Assembly (NCBI GenBank): GCA_028821575.1
Contig: JAPPFW010000069.1
Location: 1 to 64,000 of the forward strand
DNA length: 64,000 nt
Origin: a bacterium
Lineage (GTDB): Bacteria > Actinomycetota > Acidimicrobiia > Spongiisociales > Spongiisociaceae
Direction: 5' to 3'
Below the pieces are notes generated by a model, which was given only the letters and a program-made list of their open reading frames with translations, ran no database searches and had not been told where the DNA came from. The translations under genes were made by a program, and so were the position numbers. Below, one piece after another: positions 60,472-64,000 of this stretch (position 1 is the first letter of the stretch; every line of letters starts with the position of its first letter).

Positions 60472-60522
60472 GTAGCTTGTAGTTAGCGCCGACATTGACT
60501 ATCAACCATCGACTAACAACCA
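60472..60522. repeat. Degenerate 7-bp tandem repeats before the phosphorylase gene
   Basis: Heptamers GTAGCTT and GTAGTTA (60472-60485) directly follow the aldolase-SDR stop. Four more in-phase heptamers, such as TTGACTA and TCAACCA, run from 60495 to 60522, three bases before the ribosome site of the next gene. Confidence 0.55.
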
Positions 60523-60533
60523 GCGAGGTGGCC

Positions 60534-61255
60534 ATGGCGGAGAGAACCCCGATCCTCAGGGTGGACCCCGACGATCTCCCCGAGAGAGTACTGGTCATGG
60601 GCGACCCGGCCCGGGCCGAGCTTGCCGCGTCACAGTTGCAGGAGACCCGCCTGCTGGGACGGTTCCGTGAGTACGTCACGTTCGGAGGAAAGCACCGCGG
60701 CGTGGATGTCGCGGTGTCCTCCCACGGTGTCGGGGCTCCGGGCGCGGCCATCACCTTCGAGGAACTGGCCCGGGCCGGAGTGAGACGGATCATCCGCACA
60801 GGTACCTGCGGTGGGCTCAAGGTCGAGGTCGATGACGGCGATCTGGTGATCGTGACCGCAGCCGTCAGGGCGGACGGGGTAACGGACTCGATGGTGCCGC
60901 CGGCGTTTCCGGCAGTCGCTTCGGTGGACGTCACCGTGGCTCTTCGGAGGGCGGTTGCAGCCGACGGGCGGGAGGCACACGAAGGTATTGTCTTGACGCA
61001 CTCGTTGTTCTACCCGGGTGAGGTACTCGGGGGGGACCTGGGACTATGGCACCGAGCCGGGGCGGTTGCCGTTGAGATGAGTGCGCCGCCCTGTTCGTCA
61101 ACGGTGCACTAAATTCGGTCGAGACGGGAGCCGTGCTGGTGGCCGACGGCAACCCCATGCACCGTGAGAAGGTCTACGATCCGCATCGTACGGTGGTGTA
61201 CGAAGCGGTGGAGGCGATGGTAGGGATCGGCCTCGACGCCCTTGTCGACTGCTGA
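60534..61255 (+). pseudogene. Nucleoside phosphorylase (NP-I family), broken by a one-base frameshift
   Basis: Up to base 61080 the product is a normal uridine/purine phosphorylase: RVLVMGDPARAELAASQLQE, the phosphate site GVGAPGAAITFEELARAGVRRIIRTGTCGG and AGAVAVEM. The next residue should be the sugar-binding Glu (EME), but one G is missing and the frame ends at a TAA at 61110-61112. From 61082 the continuation is intact in another frame (CAALFVNGALNSVETGAVLVADG to a TGA at 61253-61255), giving a normal length if repaired. The ATG at 60534 has GAGG five bases upstream. It could be a recent mutation or an assembly error; the undamaged codons suggest one of these and not old decay. Confidence 0.85.
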
Positions 61256-61289
61256 GGGGCATCGTGGCAATGGAAGTACGGTGCGGAGG

Positions 61290-62114
61290 ATGACCGGTCT
61301 CCACGAACGACTTACTCGGGCCGCCGATGTGATCGCTCGCCGTACCGGCCGCGACCGGCACGACGTGGTGGTGGTGCTGGGCTCCGGTCTGGGCGGCTAC
61401 CCGCAGACGCTCCATGACGCGGTGGCTATACCGTACGAGGACATCCCGGACTTCCCGGCTCCCGGGGCGCCGGGCCACTCGGGCACCGCCTACTCCGTGG
61501 AGCTGGGCGCCAACCGGGTGCTATTGCTCTCCGGGCGGGTCCATGCCTACGAGGGCTACCCGCCGGAGGTGCTCACCTTCGCACTCCGGACCGCGGTGCT
61601 GGCCGGATGCCGGAAGGTGGTGCTCACCAACGCTTCCGGAGGATGCGCCGAGGGGATCGAGCCCGGTGACCTGGTACTCATCACCGACCACATCAACCTC
61701 TCGGGAGTGAGCCCGCTCAAAGGCGACAACGACGAGCGACTCGGTCCCCGCTTCCCCGACATGACCGACGTGTATACGCCGTCCCTGCGCGACAAGGCCC
61801 GCGCCGCAGCCGCCGAAGTGGGTATGACCTTGCGCGAGGGTGTGTACCTCTGGTGGCACGGTCCCATGTTCGAGACCCCGGCCGAGATCAGGATGGCGAT
61901 AGCCCTGGGTGCATCGCTCGTCGGTATGTCAACCGTCCCGGAGGCCACCGCAGCCCGCCATATGGGCGCCCAGGTTCTGGCGATCTCCCTGTGCACGAAC
62001 CGGGCCGCCGGGCTCGCCGGCCGAAGGATCACAGCAGAGGAGGTGATCGAGTGCGCTGACCGTGCCGCCGCCCGCTTTCGGGATCTGTTCGATGCCCTCC
62101 TACCGACGCTGTAG
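61290..62114 (+). CDS. Trimeric purine nucleoside phosphorylase
   Basis: Splits inosine- or guanosine-type nucleosides into base and pentose-1-phosphate. The 274-residue protein has the phosphate site VVLGSGLGGYP and PGHSG, GRVHAYEGYPP, TNASGGC, WHGPMFETPAEIRMA and LVGMSTVPEATAARHMG. The Asn in LCTNRAAG is the residue that marks preference for 6-oxopurines; methylthioadenosine phosphorylases have Asp there. This fits a pathway where the nucleoside is deaminated first. The start is uncertain: ATG 61290 or GTG 61281 with GGAAG just upstream. Confidence 0.92.
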   Translation: MTGLHERLTRAADVIARRTGRDRHDVVVVLGSGLGGYPQTLHDAVAIPYEDIPDFPAPGAPGHSGTAYSVELGANRVLLLSGRVHAYEGYPPEVLTFALRTAVLAGCRKVVLTNASGGCAEGIEPGDLVLITDHINLSGVSPLKGDNDERLGPRFPDMTDVYTPSLRDKARAAAAEVGMTLREGVYLWWHGPMFETPAEIRMAIALGASLVGMSTVPEATAARHMGAQVLAISLCTNRAAGLAGRRITAEEVIECADRAAARFRDLFDALLPTL

Positions 62115-62117
62115 GTG

Positions 62118-64000
62118 ATGGGACGGACGGGGCTCGGTCCGCCCCATCAACGGATTACCCTCCTTTCCGAGGAGGACCTCTGGCTGTTTGCGGAGGGTCG
62201 GCACACGCGGGTCTACGAGCGGCTGGGTTCCCACCCGATGGACATAGGCGGATCCCCGGGTGTCTACTTCGCGACCTGGGCCCCCGAGGCGGCCCGGGTC
62301 TCCGTCATGGGGGACTTCAACGGCTGGGACCCCGAGGCCCACCCGATGCGGTTGATCGCGGGAAGTGGTATCTGGGAATGCCCGGTCGTAGGTGCCGGCC
62401 GCGGCGACCGCTACAAGTACCGGATCGTATCGCGTCACGGGACTCCGGTAGCTCATAAGGCGGATCCCTTCGGTGCATGGACCGAGAGACGGCCGGGGAC
62501 GGCTTCGCGGGTCTGGGCTCCCTGCTTCCGGTGGGATGACCGAGAGTGGATGGAAAGTCGGTCGACCGCCCTCGCCCGCGACGCTCCCGTAGCGATCTAC
62601 GAGGTGCACCCGGGTTCGTGGAGGAGGGTTCCCGAGGAGGGCAACAGGCCGCTGACCTACCGTGAACTCGCCGAGACCCTCCCCGACTACGTGGCCGACC
62701 TGGGCTTCAGCCATGTCGAGTTGATGCCCGTGACCGAGTACCCGTACGGCCCCTCGTGGGGTTACCAGACCACCGGTTACTTCTCACCGACGTCGCGCTA
62801 CGGGTACCCCGAGGATCTGATGTTCCTGATCGATCGCCTTCACCGGCGCGGTATCGGCGTCATCCTCGACTGGGTCCCATCCCACTTCGCCACCGACGAA
62901 CACGGTCTCGCACGCTTCGACGGCTCGCACCTGTACGAGCACGCCGATCCCCGGCAAGGCATACACCCGGACTGGGGTTCGGCCATATTCAACTACGGTC
63001 GCAACGAGGTCCGCAGCTTCCTCCTGTCGAGCGCCTTGTCGTGGCTGGACCGCTATCACATCGACGGACTGCGGGTGGATGCGGTGGCGTCGATGCTGTA
63101 CCTCGACTACTCCCGCGCGGACGGTGAGTGGGTGCCCAATGAGGAGGGAGGGCGCGCGAACCTGGCCGCAGTCCATTTCCTCCGTGACCTGAATACCGCC
63201 ATTAACGAAGCCTTTCCCGGTGTCCGGACCTTTGCCGAGGAGTCCACCTCCTGGCCGGGGGTCACGAGCCCGGTTCATCACGGAGGCCTGGGATTCGGGT
63301 ACAAGTGGGACATGGGTTGGATGCACGACACCCTCTCATACCTGGAGCGTGACGCGATCCACCGTTCGCACCACCACGCTGAGTTGACGTTTCGCAGTGT
63401 CTATGCAGGCGCCGAGCGATTCGTGCTCCCCCTGAGCCACGACGAGGTCGTGCACGGCAAGGGTTCGCTTCTGTCCCGGATGTGGGGAGACCCGTGGCAG
63501 TCGTTCGCCAACCTCCGCCTGCTCTATACGCACATGTTCACCACGCCGGGGAAGAAGCTGCTCTTCATGGGAGGTGAGTTCGCCCAGGCCGACGAGTGGC
63601 GCCACGATGGTTCCCTGGACTGGCACCTTCTCGACGATTCCCGACACCGGGGGATTCGAGCATTGGTCTCGGATCTGGCAACCGCCTACCGCTCCGTGCC
63701 GGCTCTCCATCGAGGCGATCACGAGGCCGGCGGGTTTGCGTGGGTCGACGCCGACGACCGCTCGCGCAGCGTCCTGTCCTACCTGCGCCGGGATCCGCAG
63801 ACGGGGGATATCGCCCTGGTGGTCCTCAACTGCACGCCCGTACCCCGGTTCGGATACCGGGTGCCGGTACCGAGGGACGGATACTGGCGGGAGTTGATCA
63901 ACAGCGACGCGCGCGAGTACGGAGGTACCGGGGTCGGCAACCTGGGTGGGTCATGGACCCGACCGGCCCCCGACGGTGCATCCGGTGGGATCCTGAGTCT
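62118..64000 (+). CDS. glgB: 1,4-alpha-glucan branching enzyme, 3' end beyond the window
   Basis: Makes the alpha-1,6 branches of glycogen. The 627 residues present include the N-terminal carbohydrate-binding module (VYFATWAPEAARVSVMGDFNGWDP), the GH13 barrel with YHIDGLRVDAVASMLYLDYSR (nucleophile Asp at residue 321), the acid Glu374 in TFAEEST, and LPLSHDEVVHGKGSLLSRMWGD. The C-terminal beta domain reaches the window edge at GGILSL, close to the usual end. It follows the purine phosphorylase gene directly (GTG at 62115 or ATG at 62118). A link between glycogen synthesis and the salvage genes is not evident beyond shared transcription. Confidence 0.96.
   Translation, partial: MGRTGLGPPHQRITLLSEEDLWLFAEGRHTRVYERLGSHPMDIGGSPGVYFATWAPEAARVSVMGDFNGWDPEAHPMRLIAGSGIWECPVVGAGRGDRYKYRIVSRHGTPVAHKADPFGAWTERRPGTASRVWAPCFRWDDREWMESRSTALARDAPVAIYEVHPGSWRRVPEEGNRPLTYRELAETLPDYVADLGFSHVELMPVTEYPYGPSWGYQTTGYFSPTSRYGYPEDLMFLIDRLHRRGIGVILDWVPSHFATDEHGLARFDGSHLYEHADPRQGIHPDWGSAIFNYGRNEVRSFLLSSALSWLDRYHIDGLRVDAVASMLYLDYSRADGEWVPNEEGGRANLAAVHFLRDLNTAINEAFPGVRTFAEESTSWPGVTSPVHHGGLGFGYKWDMGWMHDTLSYLERDAIHRSHHHAELTFRSVYAGAERFVLPLSHDEVVHGKGSLLSRMWGDPWQSFANLRLLYTHMFTTPGKKLLFMGGEFAQADEWRHDGSLDWHLLDDSRHRGIRALVSDLATAYRSVPALHRGDHEAGGFAWVDADDRSRSVLSYLRRDPQTGDIALVVLNCTPVPRFGYRVPVPRDGYWRELINSDAREYGGTGVGNLGGSWTRPAPDGASGGILS

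Overview
The window is high-GC bacterial DNA of actinobacterial character. The signs are many GTG/TTG starts, an actinobacterial-type inositol-3-phosphate synthase, a PimB-like mannosyltransferase, genes that appear leaderless (a TANNNT box 6-8 bases before a GTG) and a complex I operon without the NADH module. A deep-branching or uncultured lineage (Acidimicrobiia-like) is my inference; no rRNA or other decisive marker lies in the window. No tRNA, rRNA, CRISPR array, prophage or transposase gene was seen.

Layout. 1-5.6 kb: membrane pyrophosphatase (hppA), a tandem pair of two-domain histidine phosphatases, and thiol peroxidase. 5.6-10 kb: a membrane-anchored hendecad-repeat coiled-coil protein, a GNAT acetyltransferase divergent from a PuuB-like FAD oxidoreductase across 23 bp, and queG. 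10-15.5 kb (minus strand): a C45/acyltransferase-like Ntn hydrolase followed by a potABCD polyamine importer. 15.5-21.4 kb: PimB-like glycosyltransferase, quinone oxidoreductase, a secreted polysaccharide deacetylase, a DoxX protein and a phosphodiesterase. 21.6-31.9 kb: an eleven-gene nuoABCDHIJKLMN operon. 32-33.2 kb: a VapBC45-like toxin-antitoxin pair. 33.2-40 kb: an SLC13/TrkA-C transporter, a one-protein histidine kinase-response regulator fusion whose receiver has Asn where the phosphoacceptor Asp should be, and acetate kinase. 40-44.5 kb: adenosine deaminase and nucleoside phosphorylase, then a RES/Xre-type toxin-antitoxin cassette between two ~113-bp direct repeats, then an SDR. 44.6-49 kb: a BisC-like molybdoenzyme, ino1 and a LysR regulator. 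49-62.1 kb: a nucleoside-type ABC importer (BMP lipoprotein, NupOPQ-like), mtnA, an MTA/SAH-type deaminase, a DUF985 cupin, two SDRs, a class II aldolase-SDR fusion, a frameshifted nucleoside phosphorylase and a trimeric purine nucleoside phosphorylase. The window ends inside glgB, which lacks only its last few codons.

How the genes may work together. The 49-62 kb block reads as a pathway: import a nucleoside, deaminate it, phosphorolyse it, isomerise the sugar-1-phosphate with MtnA, cleave the ketose-1-phosphate with the aldolase domain to dihydroxyacetone phosphate plus an aldehyde, and oxidise or reduce the aldehyde with the fused SDR. This resembles the known DHAP shunt for 5'-deoxynucleosides, but here it starts with a deaminase, sits beside an importer and uses an aldolase-dehydrogenase fusion. 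This is the best candidate for an undescribed system in the window.

The intergenic regions carry at least four repeat families: two copies of a ~115-bp palindromic MITE-like element (2264-2380, 11225-11337), two diverged copies of a ~165-bp element (8472-8639, 17901-18063), the direct repeats around the RES cassette, and degenerate 7-bp tandem repeats around the consensus GTGGCTA at several gene ends between 46.9 and 60.5 kb.
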